Source of the DNA: Streptomyces sp. WAC 01529
GTDB taxonomy: Bacteria > Actinomycetota > Actinomycetes > Streptomycetales > Streptomycetaceae
DNA length: 64,000 nucleotides
Assembly (NCBI RefSeq): GCF_003945545.1
Contig: NZ_CP029617.1
Coordinates: forward strand, 2,057,001-2,121,000
Direction of reading: 5' to 3'
The notes below the pieces were generated by a model. The model did not search any database, was not told the origin of the DNA, and saw only the letters and a program-made list of their open reading frames with translations. A program made the position numbers and the translations under genes. The first letter of the stretch is position 1; every line of letters begins with the position of its first letter. Below are positions 34,167-42,228 of this stretch, in pieces.

Positions 34167-34946
34167 CTAGGCGCCCGACCGTTCCTTGTCCCCCGTCTTG
34201 GCGGCCGCCTTCTCGGCGGCCGCCTTCTCCGCCGCCTTCTCGATCGCCTTGGCGGCCTTGGCGGCCTCGGCGATCTGGCGCTTCGCGGCCGTCGCGTACA
34301 TGTCGACGTACTCCTGGCCGGAGAGCTTCATGATCTCGTACATGACCTCGTCGGTCAGCGCCCGCAGCACGAAGCGGTCCTGCTCCATGCCCTGGTAGCG
34401 GCGGAAGTCGAGCGGCTTGCCGATGCGGATGCCGGGGCGCATCAGCTTCGGCATCAGCTTGCCGGGCGGCTGGATCTTCTCCGTGTCGATCATGGCCACG
34501 GGGAGCACCGGCGCTCCCGTGGCGAGCGCCACGCGCGCGAGGCCGCCCGGTTTGCCGCGGTAGAGGCGCCCGTCGGGCGAGCGCGTGCCCTCGGGGTAGA
34601 TGCCGAACAGCTCGCCGCGCTCCAGGACCTCGATGCCGCTCTTGATGGCCGCCTCGCCCGCGCCGCGGCCGCCGGAGCGGTCCACGGGGAGCTGGCCGAC
34701 GCCCTTGAAGAAGGCGGCGGTCAGCTTGCCCTTCACGCCGGGGGAGGTGAAGTACTCCGCCTTGGCGATGAAGGTGACCTTGCGGTCGAGGACCGCGGGG
34801 AGGAAGAAGGAGTCCGAGAAGGAGAGGTGGTTGCTCGCCAAAATCGCGGGGCCCTCGGCGGGGACGTTCTCAAGGCCCTCCACCCAGGGCCTGAAGCCGA
34901 GCTTCAGCGGCCCTCCGATGGCAACCTTCATTGCGCCGTAGATCAA
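34167..34946 (-). CDS. plsC: 1-acyl-sn-glycerol-3-phosphate acyltransferase with Lys/Ala-rich tail
   Basis: A 259-residue membrane-associated acyltransferase converting lysophosphatidic acid to phosphatidic acid. The HX4D motif is NHLSFSD (near residue 39), followed by GQLPVDRSG and IYPEGTRSPDGRLYRGKPG, the acyl-acceptor block. After residue 215 there is a helical, highly charged Lys/Ala/Glu tail (AAKAAKAIEKAAEKAAAEKA) reminiscent of histone-like proteins. The start is TTG at 34946, strongly supported by AGGAGG eight bases upstream. It is upstream of macS in the same direction. Confidence 0.9.
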   Translation of the reverse strand: MIYGAMKVAIGGPLKLGFRPWVEGLENVPAEGPAILASNHLSFSDSFFLPAVLDRKVTFIAKAEYFTSPGVKGKLTAAFFKGVGQLPVDRSGGRGAGEAAIKSGIEVLERGELFGIYPEGTRSPDGRLYRGKPGGLARVALATGAPVLPVAMIDTEKIQPPGKLMPKLMRPGIRIGKPLDFRRYQGMEQDRFVLRALTDEVMYEIMKLSGQEYVDMYATAAKRQIAEAAKAAKAIEKAAEKAAAEKAAAKTGDKERSGA

Positions 34947-35130
34947 ACCGAGTGCCTCCTGTTTCTGTGGATCAGACCTTAACCCGGGGTACGGCCAATG
35001 GGCCCGACGACCCTGGTCGGTGTCAGTCCGGTCGCGTACGGTGAAGTACTCCTCTCCACTTCTCGCAAGCTGTCACGTTCTCCCTAGCTGTCACGACTCC
35101 CCTTGCCACATCTCACGAAGGAGACCGAAG

Positions 35131-35910
35131 GTGCCGGTCCTCCCCGGAGCCGAGCCATACCGCCACGAAGGCGGCGAGGTCGGCGTCCTGCTCTGCCACG
35201 GCTTCACCGGATCCCCGCAGTCGCTGCGCCCCTGGGCCGAGTATCTGGCGGAGCGCGGCCTGACCGTCTCGCTGCCGCTCCTTCCCGGGCACGGCACCCG
35301 CTGGGAGGACATGCAGGTCACCGGCTGGCAGGACTGGTACGCGGAGGTGGAGCGCGAGCTGCGGGGCCTGCTGGAGCGGTGCGAGCGGGTCTTCGTCTTC
35401 GGGCTCTCCATGGGCGGCGCGCTCGCTCTGCGCCTCGCGGCCAAGCACGGCGACGCGATCAGCGGCATCGTCCTGGTCAACCCGGCGAACAAGCTGCACG
35501 GCCTGTCCCCCTACGCGCTCCCGGTCGTCCGGCACCTCGTGCGGACGACGAAGGGCATCGCGAGCGACATCGCCAAGCCCGGCTCGGTGGAGATCGGCTA
35601 CGACCGGGTGCCGCTGCACGCCGCGTACTCCCTGCGGATCTTCTTCCGCCTTGTCGACGGCGAACTGCCGCAGGTCACCCAGCCGTTGCTGCTGCTCCAC
35701 AGCCCGCGCGACCACGTGGTGCCGCCCGCCGACTCGGCGCGCGTCCTCAGCCGCGTCTCGTCCAGGGACGTCACGGAGATCCTGCTGGAACAGAGCTACC
35801 ACGTGGCGACGTTGGACCATGACGCGGACCGGATTTTCGAGGAGAGTTACGCCTTCGTCGGCCGGCTCGCCCCCAGTGTCGGCAAGGAAGGGACGGCCAC
35901 CGGTGGCTGA
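35131..35910 (+). CDS. Alpha/beta hydrolase (carboxylesterase / monoacylglycerol lipase type)
   Basis: A 259-residue alpha/beta hydrolase with the oxyanion segment LLCHGFTGSPQSLRPWA, nucleophile Ser in FGLSMGGALAL (near residue 95), acid Asp in HSPRDHVVPP and His in SYHVATLDHD. This order and size fit the carboxylesterase Est30/monoglyceride lipase group, active on acyl esters. GAAGGAG lies eight bases before the GTG at 35131. The gene overlaps the next one by eight bases. Its neighbour plsC, divergent across about 185 bp, suggests a lipid context. Confidence 0.88.
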   Translation: MPVLPGAEPYRHEGGEVGVLLCHGFTGSPQSLRPWAEYLAERGLTVSLPLLPGHGTRWEDMQVTGWQDWYAEVERELRGLLERCERVFVFGLSMGGALALRLAAKHGDAISGIVLVNPANKLHGLSPYALPVVRHLVRTTKGIASDIAKPGSVEIGYDRVPLHAAYSLRIFFRLVDGELPQVTQPLLLLHSPRDHVVPPADSARVLSRVSSRDVTEILLEQSYHVATLDHDADRIFEESYAFVGRLAPSVGKEGTATGG

Positions 35911-36613
35911 GCACGAGGCGGACCGCGACGAGAGCCGCGACGAGAGCCGCGACGACGAGAGCCGCGAGCCCGAGCGGGCCCCCGCGAAGAACCCCGAGAA
36001 GAGCGCCGAGAAGAACCTCGAGAAGAGCAGGGCGCCCCGTGACGGCGGGCTGCCGCTGGATGAGGACGCCGCCTGGCAGGCGATCGTCGCGGGGTACGGC
36101 GAGGAGCCCGCGGACCCGCCCGGCGCGAAGCCCTTCAAGTCGGTCGAGGACCTGGCCCTCCTGGAGTCGGAGACCAACGGCCCGACGGACGCCGCCCCCG
36201 CGCAGGACGGCCCCGTGAAGGACGCCCCCGACGCCAAGTCCGGCCCGGGACCCGGCGGCGACAAGCCGCTCGGCAGCTCCGTCTCCTTCGCGCCCGGCGT
36301 CGGCGGCCCCCGCGACTACACCGCCCCTGAGCCCACCGAGGACGACTTCGACGCGGACGACGAGGGGCACTTCGTGCCGCCGGAGCCGCCGCCGCTGCCC
36401 GAGGCCGACGTGACGGCCAAGTTCGCCTGGCTCGCGGTGCTCGGCGGCCCGCTGCTCATCCTGCTCGCCGTGCTGCTCGGCTGGCAGATGACGTGGTGGC
36501 TGACGACGCTCGGCATCGGCGGCTTCCTGGGCGGCTTCGCCACGCTCGTGACGCGGATGCACAGCGGGGACGAGGACGAGGACGACGATCCGGGGCGCGG
36601 CGCGGTCGTCTGA
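35903..36613 (+). CDS. Conserved membrane protein with acidic N-terminus
   Basis: A 236-residue protein that I do not recognise beyond a Streptomyces-conserved hypothetical. The first 60 residues are charged repeats (DESRDESRDDESRE, then EKSAEKNLEKS). A short ordered segment follows (DEDAAWQAIVAGYGEEP), then a Pro/Asp-rich linker, and two membrane helices near residues 172-195 and 196-218 before an acidic tail. The GTG at 35903 overlaps the hydrolase stop, so the two are coupled. A hairpin terminator follows. No function is proposed. Confidence 0.7.
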   Translation: MAEHEADRDESRDESRDDESREPERAPAKNPEKSAEKNLEKSRAPRDGGLPLDEDAAWQAIVAGYGEEPADPPGAKPFKSVEDLALLESETNGPTDAAPAQDGPVKDAPDAKSGPGPGGDKPLGSSVSFAPGVGGPRDYTAPEPTEDDFDADDEGHFVPPEPPPLPEADVTAKFAWLAVLGGPLLILLAVLLGWQMTWWLTTLGIGGFLGGFATLVTRMHSGDEDEDDDPGRGAVV

Positions 36614-36642
36614 GCCCGCGCGCAGCCGCGCAGCCCCACTTC

Positions 36643-36674
36643 AAGGCCCGTCCGGAGCGCTCCGGGCGGGCCTT
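36643..36674 (+). terminator. Hairpin terminator before the sigma factor gene
   Basis: AAGGCCCGTCCGGAGC is followed at once by GCTCCGGGCGGGCCTT, a 16-bp stem with one G-U pair and a minimal loop, 30 bp after the membrane protein stop. Confidence 0.8.
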
Positions 36675-36794
36675 CGGCGTGCCCGGGACACGCGGGACAC
36701 GGCGAGGGAGCCGCCCGCGGCACGGGAATGGAACCCGATCCCGCCGAGCGGCGAAGGAGAGGTGAACCACCCGCACGAGCCCAAGCCTTCGAGG

Positions 36795-36808
36795 CGTTCG
36801 TACGAACG
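36795..36808. promoter_or_regulatory. 14-bp perfect palindrome upstream of the sigma factor
   Basis: CGTTCGTACGAACG lies 12 bases before the sigma factor ATG, just ahead of its ribosome-binding site. Its arms are the reverse order of a LexA box, so it is not an SOS site. It could be an operator or chance. Confidence 0.35.
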
Positions 36809-36820
36809 AAAGGAGCCCCG

Positions 36821-37450
36821 ATGACCGTCGACCCCGGCGTCCCCCTTCCCCTGGGGCAGGGCGAGCAGAGCGACGCCTGGTCCATCGAGCGGTCCCGGGA
36901 CGAGCCCGAGCAGTTCGCCGCCCTCTTCGACCGGCACGCCGACTCCGTCCATCGGTACGCGGCGCGCCGGCTCGGTCCCGAGGCGGCGGAGGATCTGATG
37001 GCGGACACCTTCACCACCGCCTTCAAGGAGCGCCACCGCTACGACCTGGCGCGGGCCGACGCCCGCCCCTGGCTCTTCGGCATCGCGACCAACCTCATCG
37101 GGCGGCACCGCAGGGCCGAGGCCCGCCGCTTCAAGGCGCTCGCCCGGGTGCCCGAGCCGGTGCCGCACGAGGAGCCGGTCGCCGACCGCGCGGTCGCCCG
37201 CGTGGGCGCCGAGAGGATGCGCGGGGAGCTGGCGGCGGCGCTGGCCCGGCTCCCCGCACGCCACCGTGACGTGGTGCTCCTCGTGGCGTGGGCCGACCTC
37301 GGCTACGAGGAGGTGGCGCACGCGCTGGGGGTGCCCGTCGGCACCGTCAGATCCCGGCTGCACCGGGCCCGCAGAACACTGCGCGAAGCACTGGGCGGAT
37401 CCGATCCGACAGCTTTCCAGGAGGTACACGCCCATGAACGAGCTCGATGA
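36821..37450 (+). CDS. ECF-type RNA polymerase sigma factor
   Basis: A 209-residue sigma-70 family factor. Region 2 covers about residues 28-95 (FAALFDRHADSVHRYAARRL, ARPWLFGIATNLIGRHRRAE) and region 4 about 135-195 (LPARHRDVVLLVAWADLGYE, then VPVGTVRSRLHRARRTLREAL). AAAGGAG lies eight bases before the ATG at 36821; the frame is open upstream to 36728. It overlaps the next gene by 17 bp, the usual arrangement for a sigma factor and a cognate regulator with a CU044_5270-type domain. The target promoters are unknown. Confidence 0.9.
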   Translation: MTVDPGVPLPLGQGEQSDAWSIERSRDEPEQFAALFDRHADSVHRYAARRLGPEAAEDLMADTFTTAFKERHRYDLARADARPWLFGIATNLIGRHRRAEARRFKALARVPEPVPHEEPVADRAVARVGAERMRGELAAALARLPARHRDVVLLVAWADLGYEEVAHALGVPVGTVRSRLHRARRTLREALGGSDPTAFQEVHAHERAR

Positions 37451-38396
37451 ACTGCGCCGCTGGGAGGCGGGGGCGCCCCCGCTCGACGACGACACCCGCC
37501 ACCGCGCGCGGGTGCGGCTCTTCGCCGCGATGAACGAACAGCCCGCAGCGGTACGGCCGCCGGGGCGCCGGCGCGTGCCGCGTATCGCCCTCACCGGCCT
37601 CGTGGCGGCCGCGGTGGCCGCGACCGTCCTGGTCACCGTCGACGGCGCGCGGGAAGGACAACAGGCCAAGCCGCCCGCCGTCGACTCCCCGAACGTGGCC
37701 AACGTCGCCGCGCCGAAGGTGCTCAACGGCGCGGCCGACTGGGAGCGCAGGCACGAGCGGCAGACCGTGGTGCCTCGCGACGACCAGTTCATCTACTCCA
37801 AACGGATCATCAGGGAGACGGAACGGAAGACCGGCAAGGTCAGGACGTACACCGACGAGATGTGGGACTCGGTGGACGGCTCCCGGAGCTCATTGACCAT
37901 GGAGCTCGGCAACATCATGTGGGAGGAGCCCCTGGGCGAGGGCGAGAGCGTGTGGCCGCCCCGCAGGTGGGACGAGCTGAAGAAGCTGCCCACCGACCCC
38001 GAGAAGCTCGTCCCGGCCATCGTTTCCGCGGGCGCCTCCAACGGGTCGATCAGCGACTTCACCGAGGACGACCGGTGGCAGGCCTACTTCCTGCTGGGCG
38101 AGCTCCTGAAGGCGCCGGTGCTGCCCGAAGGGCTGCGCGCCGCAGCCTACGAGGGGCTGGCGCTCGTGCCCGGCGTCAAGACGGTCGAGGGGGTCGAGGA
38201 CTCGGCCGGGCGTACCGGTGTGGGGATCGCCTACCCCGGCCGGTTCAAGGGCCGGTACCTCATCTTCGACGCGAAGTCCTATGAATTCCTGGGCTTCCGC
38301 GACGAGCGGATCTCGCGCGACGGGAAGAAGACGTACGTCCAGCTGTCGCACACGGTCGAGTGGGCGATCGTCGACAAGGTGAGGCAGCGCCCGTGA
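37434..38396 (+). CDS. CU044_5270 family protein, probable partner of the ECF sigma factor
   Basis: A 320-residue protein with a cytoplasmic N-terminus of about 45 residues (MNELDELRRWEAGAPPLDDD), one membrane helix near 50-68 and an extracytoplasmic domain. This is the CU044_5270 family layout found next to ECF sigma factors in actinobacteria. Position, overlap and topology suggest an anti-sigma or sensing partner, but a classic zinc-binding anti-sigma motif is not visible. The ATG at 37434 lies inside the sigma gene after AGGAGG. The stop is three bases from the convergent gene's stop. Confidence 0.8.
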   Translation: MNELDELRRWEAGAPPLDDDTRHRARVRLFAAMNEQPAAVRPPGRRRVPRIALTGLVAAAVAATVLVTVDGAREGQQAKPPAVDSPNVANVAAPKVLNGAADWERRHERQTVVPRDDQFIYSKRIIRETERKTGKVRTYTDEMWDSVDGSRSSLTMELGNIMWEEPLGEGESVWPPRRWDELKKLPTDPEKLVPAIVSAGASNGSISDFTEDDRWQAYFLLGELLKAPVLPEGLRAAAYEGLALVPGVKTVEGVEDSAGRTGVGIAYPGRFKGRYLIFDAKSYEFLGFRDERISRDGKKTYVQLSHTVEWAIVDKVRQRP

Positions 38397-38399
38397 GGC

Positions 38400-39164
38400 T
38401 CACCGGGTAGCGGGAACCCTGAGGGCGGCCAGGACGGGCAGATGGTCCGTGGCCGCCCTCAGGTCTTCCCCGGTGACCCCGGGCAGGTCCAACGGCACGC
38501 CGCAGCCGAGCACTTCGATGCCGGGCGTGGCGAAGATCGCGTCGATGCGCTGGTGCGGGTCGGCGGGCGTGGAGGTGTTCTCGCCGCCCCAGGGCTTGGC
38601 CGTCCAGCAGTCCTGGAGCCCCTCCGCGAGCCTGCGGAACGTACGCCCCTGCGGCCGCTCGTTGAGGTCGCCGCCCGCGACCGCGTGCTCCACGCCCATC
38701 CCGGCGAGCCGGTCGAGCAGCATTCCGCCCTGCGCGTACCGCTCGTCGGTCTGCAGGCTCAAGTGGCAGCTCAGGACGCCGAGTCGGGCGCCCCCGAAGC
38801 GGACGACCGCGGTCGCGAAGCCGCGCCGGTGCAGCCCCGGGGTGAGGGGCAGCAGGACGTCCTCGGTGTGCTCGACGGTCGCCCGGAGCGAGCAGAGCAG
38901 CGCCGGGCCCGACGCGGTGCCGCCGCCGGAGAGGATCACGAGGTCGGCCGCGCGCGCGAGGCGGGCCAGCTTCTTGCGCCAGCGGAAGAACCGCGGCGCC
39001 TCCTGGATCAGGACGAGGTCGGGGGCGCAGGCGGCGATGACCCGGGCGAGCGCGTCGGTGTCGTCCCGCATCGAACGGATGTTGTAGCTGAGCACCCGGA
39101 TGACGGCGGAACCGTCGGATTCGGTGCGCGAGTTGGGGAGCGAGGAGGTCGAACTCGTCGGCAT
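38400..39164 (-). CDS. Endonuclease/exonuclease/phosphatase family protein
   Basis: A 254-residue EEP-fold metal-dependent hydrolase. The motifs are VLSYNIRSMRDD (near residue 23), LIQEAPRFFRWRK with the metal-binding Glu, LSCHLSLQTDE, the GGDLNERPQG catalytic segment, RIDAIFA, and the final ATDHLPVLAAL with Asp-His. The fold acts on phosphodiesters in DNA, RNA or lipids; the substrate cannot be told. The start at 39164 is uncertain because no Shine-Dalgarno sequence is evident. A strong dispersed hairpin lies between it and glucokinase. Confidence 0.85.
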   Translation of the reverse strand: MPTSSTSSLPNSRTESDGSAVIRVLSYNIRSMRDDTDALARVIAACAPDLVLIQEAPRFFRWRKKLARLARAADLVILSGGGTASGPALLCSLRATVEHTEDVLLPLTPGLHRRGFATAVVRFGGARLGVLSCHLSLQTDERYAQGGMLLDRLAGMGVEHAVAGGDLNERPQGRTFRRLAEGLQDCWTAKPWGGENTSTPADPHQRIDAIFATPGIEVLGCGVPLDLPGVTGEDLRAATDHLPVLAALRVPATR

Positions 39165-39202
39165 GGCGATCAAGATACGCGAACGCGGGACAGAGACAGC
39201 GA

Positions 39203-39240
39203 ACGCCGGACGGGCTGGGGAGATCCAGCCCGTCCGGCGT
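39203..39240. terminator. Dispersed Streptomyces hairpin (terminator-like)
   Basis: ACGCCGGACGGGCTGG, a 6-base loop and CCAGCCCGTCCGGCGT form a perfect 16-bp stem followed by TTGAGGACGA. This is the familiar GGACGGGCTGG...CCAGCCCGTCCGGCGTTTGAGGA element found at many places in Streptomyces genomes. Here it follows the glucokinase stop. Confidence 0.85.
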
Positions 39241-39306
39241 TTGAGGACGAGCGCGCAGCGCGATCGACGGCACCCGTGGCGCGGCCAACGGCACTCCGGC
39301 GCAGGG

Positions 39307-40260
39307 TCACATGACCGGATCAGGCTCCCGAGCCAGGTCCGCCGCGCCGACAAGCCCCGCCTTGTTGCCCAGCTGGGCGGCGATGACCTGGGCCTCGGGG
39401 CGCCAGGCGGCACCGACGAGCCAGCGCTTGAAGGACTTGCGGATCGGGTCGAGGACCAGCTCGCCCTCGTCCGAGAGGCCGCCGCCGACGATGAACGCGG
39501 ACGGGTCGAAGAGGGACGCCAGGTCGGCGAGGCCCGCGCCCGCCCAGCGGGCCAGCTCGCGGTAGGAGTCGATGGCGACGGCGTCACCCTGCCGGGCGGC
39601 CATCGAGATGTGCTTGCCCTCGATGCCCTCGGGGGTGCCGTCACCGAGCGAGAGGAGGTACTCGGCGTTCTCGGGGGTGGCGTTGGCCCGCTGGCGCGCG
39701 TACCGCACGAGGGCGCGGCCGGAGGCGTACTGCTCCCAGCAGCCCTGGCTGCCGCAGCCGCAGAGCAGGCCGTCCGGGACCATCCGGATGTGGCCGAACT
39801 CGGCGGCCACGCCGAAGTGGCCGCGGCGCAGCTTGTTGCCGATGATGATGCCGCCGCCGAGGCCGGTGCCGAGCGTGATGCAGATGACGTTGCGGTGGCC
39901 CTTGCCGCCGCCGAACTTGTACTCGCCCCACGCGGCCGCGTTGGCGTCGTTCTCCACGACGACCGGCAGCCCGACGCGCCTTTCGACCTCGTCCTTCAGC
40001 GGCTCCTGCCGCCAGTCGATGTTCGGCGCGAAGTAGACCGTGGAGCGCTGGCGGTTGACGTAGCCGGCGGCGCCGATGCCGACGCCGACGATCTCGTGTC
40101 CGGCCCGCGCGCCTTCCACGGCGGAGGCGATCGCGTCGACGATGGCCTCGGAAGTACCAGGGGTGGGCACCTTGAAGGTCGAGAGGATGTTGCCGTCCTC
40201 GTCGACCACTCCGGCCGCGATCTTGGTGCCGCCGATGTCGACGCCGATGGTGAGTCCCAT
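39307..40260 (-). CDS. glkA: Glucokinase (ROK family)
   Basis: A 317-residue ROK-family glucokinase that phosphorylates glucose and, in Streptomyces, also takes part in carbon catabolite repression. The ATP-binding VDIGGTKIAAGVVD starts at residue 7, the catalytic Asp lies in VENDANAAAWGE, and TLGTGLGGGII follows. The ROK zinc site is GHIRMVPDG with CGCGSQGCWEQ. Length is normal. GAGGGATTC precedes the ATG at 40260. The DUF5304 gene lies upstream on the same strand with a gap of 52 bp, so the two may share a transcript. Confidence 0.97.
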   Translation of the reverse strand: MGLTIGVDIGGTKIAAGVVDEDGNILSTFKVPTPGTSEAIVDAIASAVEGARAGHEIVGVGIGAAGYVNRQRSTVYFAPNIDWRQEPLKDEVERRVGLPVVVENDANAAAWGEYKFGGGKGHRNVICITLGTGLGGGIIIGNKLRRGHFGVAAEFGHIRMVPDGLLCGCGSQGCWEQYASGRALVRYARQRANATPENAEYLLSLGDGTPEGIEGKHISMAARQGDAVAIDSYRELARWAGAGLADLASLFDPSAFIVGGGLSDEGELVLDPIRKSFKRWLVGAAWRPEAQVIAAQLGNKAGLVGAADLAREPDPVM

Positions 40261-40312
40261 GAATCCCTCAGTTCGATCGAGCCCCGCTACGGCCCACCGT
40301 ACCCGAGGGGGG

Positions 40313-40834
40313 TCAGTCGAGATCGATGTGTTCCCCGGTCGCGGGCCCCTCGTCCCGGCGATCGGTGCCCTTGGCGTCGCCGCCCGCCGCGCCGCCCGAC
40401 GTGTCGCCGCCCGCCGCGCCGCCGCGGGTCCAGCGGCTCTCCTGCTTCTCGACCGCCGAACGGTAGGCGGCGAGCAGTTCGGAACCGGCCGCCGCCAGGT
40501 GGTCGAAGACGTCGGGGTTGCGCTCGATGACCGGCTCGACCACGGCCTTCGCCTGCTGGACGACCTGCTTCACGGTCTGCTCGACGACGCCCTGGCCGAC
40601 CGCGCCGAGCAGCGGCGACTGGAGGCCGGAGAGCTTGTCGGAGACGGCGTCGACGAGCTTGCGCAGCTCCTCGGCCGCGGAGCCGGGCTGCGGCCCGTAC
40701 TCGGCGCGGCGGCGGGCCTGCTCCGCCGCGAGATCCTCGGCGCACGCCTTCTCCCACGCGTCGGCGTCAGCTTCGGCAGCGGCTGCGGCTGCGGCTTCGA
40801 CGTGCGGAGCTTTACGCTCGGATGCATCGCTCAT
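40313..40834 (-). CDS. DUF5304 domain-containing protein
   Basis: A 173-residue Streptomyces protein with an Ala/Glu-rich helical N-terminus (residues 10-50), a central helical domain (SAAEELRKLVDAVSDKLSG; TVKQVVQQAKAVVEPVIERN) and a Gly-rich tail with repeated GGAAGGD units. I recognise it as DUF5304, a family of unknown function. The ATG at 40834 begins MSDASERKAP. It sits between an ArsA-like ATPase and glucokinase, all on the minus strand with short gaps (34 and 52 bp), suggesting an operon. Confidence 0.78.
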   Translation of the reverse strand: MSDASERKAPHVEAAAAAAAEADADAWEKACAEDLAAEQARRRAEYGPQPGSAAEELRKLVDAVSDKLSGLQSPLLGAVGQGVVEQTVKQVVQQAKAVVEPVIERNPDVFDHLAAAGSELLAAYRSAVEKQESRWTRGGAAGGDTSGGAAGGDAKGTDRRDEGPATGEHIDLD

Positions 40835-40868
40835 ACCACTCGACGTTACCCGAATGGCGGTATCCCGT

Positions 40869-42029
40869 TCACCGTCCGTCGGGCCACAGCCGCGGGTCCG
40901 GCGTGAACCGCACCCGCAGCTCGCCCTCGCGCAGCCCGGCCCCCGCGACGGAGCAGCGGCGCAGCGCGGACGGCAGGGGGACGATGCGGCGGAAGGCTCC
41001 GGCGGTGACGACGAGTTCGTCGCCCCGCCGGACCAGGCCGAGCTGCTCACGTACGGCGCCGGGGAGCGGTATGTGCCAGATGTAGGCATGGTCCTCCTCG
41101 TCGGCGGACGCCTCGGTGACGGGCCACTCGACGGGCGCCGGGGCGGGGCTCGGGGCGGGCAGGCCGAGGGCGGCGAGGTCGTCGGCGCCACGCGGATCGT
41201 GGCCGAGGTGGCGGACCGTTCGGACGGGCTCGTACGCCGTCTCCCACTCGTCCAGCGTCTTGCGCTGCTGCGCGAGGAGCGCCGCCGACCAGGTGTCCGC
41301 GGACGCGTCGGGCAGGACGCGGTTGGCGAGCAGGAGGTCAGTGCGCAGGCCTTGCAGGGCGAGGCCGGTGGCGGCGGAGGCGAGGGCGTCGGCGCCCGCG
41401 GGGCCCGGCTCGGCGACCAGGCGCACGGTGGTCTCGGGTGCCTCGATGACGGCCTGGGCGGCGGCCAGCTCGCCCTCCAGGCGGGCGGCGCTCTCGTACA
41501 GCCAGGCGGCGGGCATCGGGACGCCCGCGAGGCGCCCGAGCATGGGGCGCAGGGCGCGGGCGGCCTGCCGTTCGGGCGGCAGGAGCCTGCGCAGATAGCG
41601 GCGCAGCTGCTCGGGCAGGGCGAGGACGGCGAGGGCTTCGGGGGCGGGCGGCAGGTCGACGACCACGGTGTCGTGGGCGCCCTCTCGGGCGGCGTCGCGC
41701 AGGGCGCGCAGCAGGGCCAGCTCGCCGCTGCCGGGCAGCGGGGTCAGCTCCTCGCCGTCGAGCCGCTCGGCACCGAGCAGGTCGAGTGCGGAGGCGGCAC
41801 GTTCCTGCAAGGCGAGCAGGTCGTCCCGGAAGCGGTCGGCGGGCGCGAGGCGCCGCGCGGTGAGTCCGGGGTGCGCGTCCAGGTCGCCGAGCACCGCGCC
41901 CAGGGTGTCGGTGCGGTCGGCGCTGATCACCAGCGTCCGGTGGCCCGCGCGGGCGGCGGCGAGCGCGGTGCCCGCGGCCGCGGTGGTTCGTCCGGCGCCG
42001 CCGGGGCCGGTGACGAGGAGGGTGCGCAT
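40869..42029 (-). CDS. ArsA-like ATPase with altered P-loop
   Basis: A 386-residue protein of the ArsA/Get3-like SIMIBI ATPase group. The N-terminal loop reads TGPGGAGRTTAAAGTAL, where the deviant Walker motif normally has KGGxGKT; both Lys positions are changed (Pro and Arg). Later features are ISADRTDTLGAVL, VVVDLPPAPEAL with the Walker B Asp, and a C-terminal domain with HIPLPGAVREQLGL resembling the ArsA-HSP20-type end. No arsenic genes are near. Nucleotide hydrolysis is therefore doubtful. It is the first gene of a run with DUF5304 and glucokinase. Confidence 0.8.
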   Translation of the reverse strand: MRTLLVTGPGGAGRTTAAAGTALAAARAGHRTLVISADRTDTLGAVLGDLDAHPGLTARRLAPADRFRDDLLALQERAASALDLLGAERLDGEELTPLPGSGELALLRALRDAAREGAHDTVVVDLPPAPEALAVLALPEQLRRYLRRLLPPERQAARALRPMLGRLAGVPMPAAWLYESAARLEGELAAAQAVIEAPETTVRLVAEPGPAGADALASAATGLALQGLRTDLLLANRVLPDASADTWSAALLAQQRKTLDEWETAYEPVRTVRHLGHDPRGADDLAALGLPAPSPAPAPVEWPVTEASADEEDHAYIWHIPLPGAVREQLGLVRRGDELVVTAGAFRRIVPLPSALRRCSVAGAGLREGELRVRFTPDPRLWPDGR

Positions 42030-42134
42030 AAGGGTGAACGGTACGTCAGCGCGGGGCGCGGGCCTGGGGTGCGGGTCCGCCTGCTCGCCGTGGGGGTGGG
42101 GTTGTCTGGCGGCTGACGGTGGTTGTGGGTTGCT

Positions 42135-42178
42135 CGCGCAGTTCCCCGCGCCCCTGAAAGCAGGGGCTCCGCCCCGCT
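42135..42178. repeat. Dispersed CGCGCAGTTCCCCGCGCCCCT element (copy B)
   Basis: The same 21-bp core as copies at 30838 and 45682, followed by GAAAGCAGGGGC, with pairing potential CCCCT/AGGGG and a second small hairpin GGGGC/GCCCC. It lies between the ArsA-like gene start and the SRPBCC gene stop and may terminate the latter. Confidence 0.8.
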
Positions 42179-42228
42179 TTCCCGCTTGTCCCTCGGCCCC
42201 TCAGCCCTCCCCAGGCCCCTCGGACCCC

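Noticed and set aside
34967..35060. MacR box before plsC-macS-macR
   Set aside because: Only a half-site (GTACTC near 35045) is present, without a correctly spaced partner, so autoregulation could not be supported.
36795..36808. LexA (SOS) box
   Set aside because: The palindrome is GTTC-4-GAAC, the reverse of the actinobacterial GAAC-4-GTTC box.
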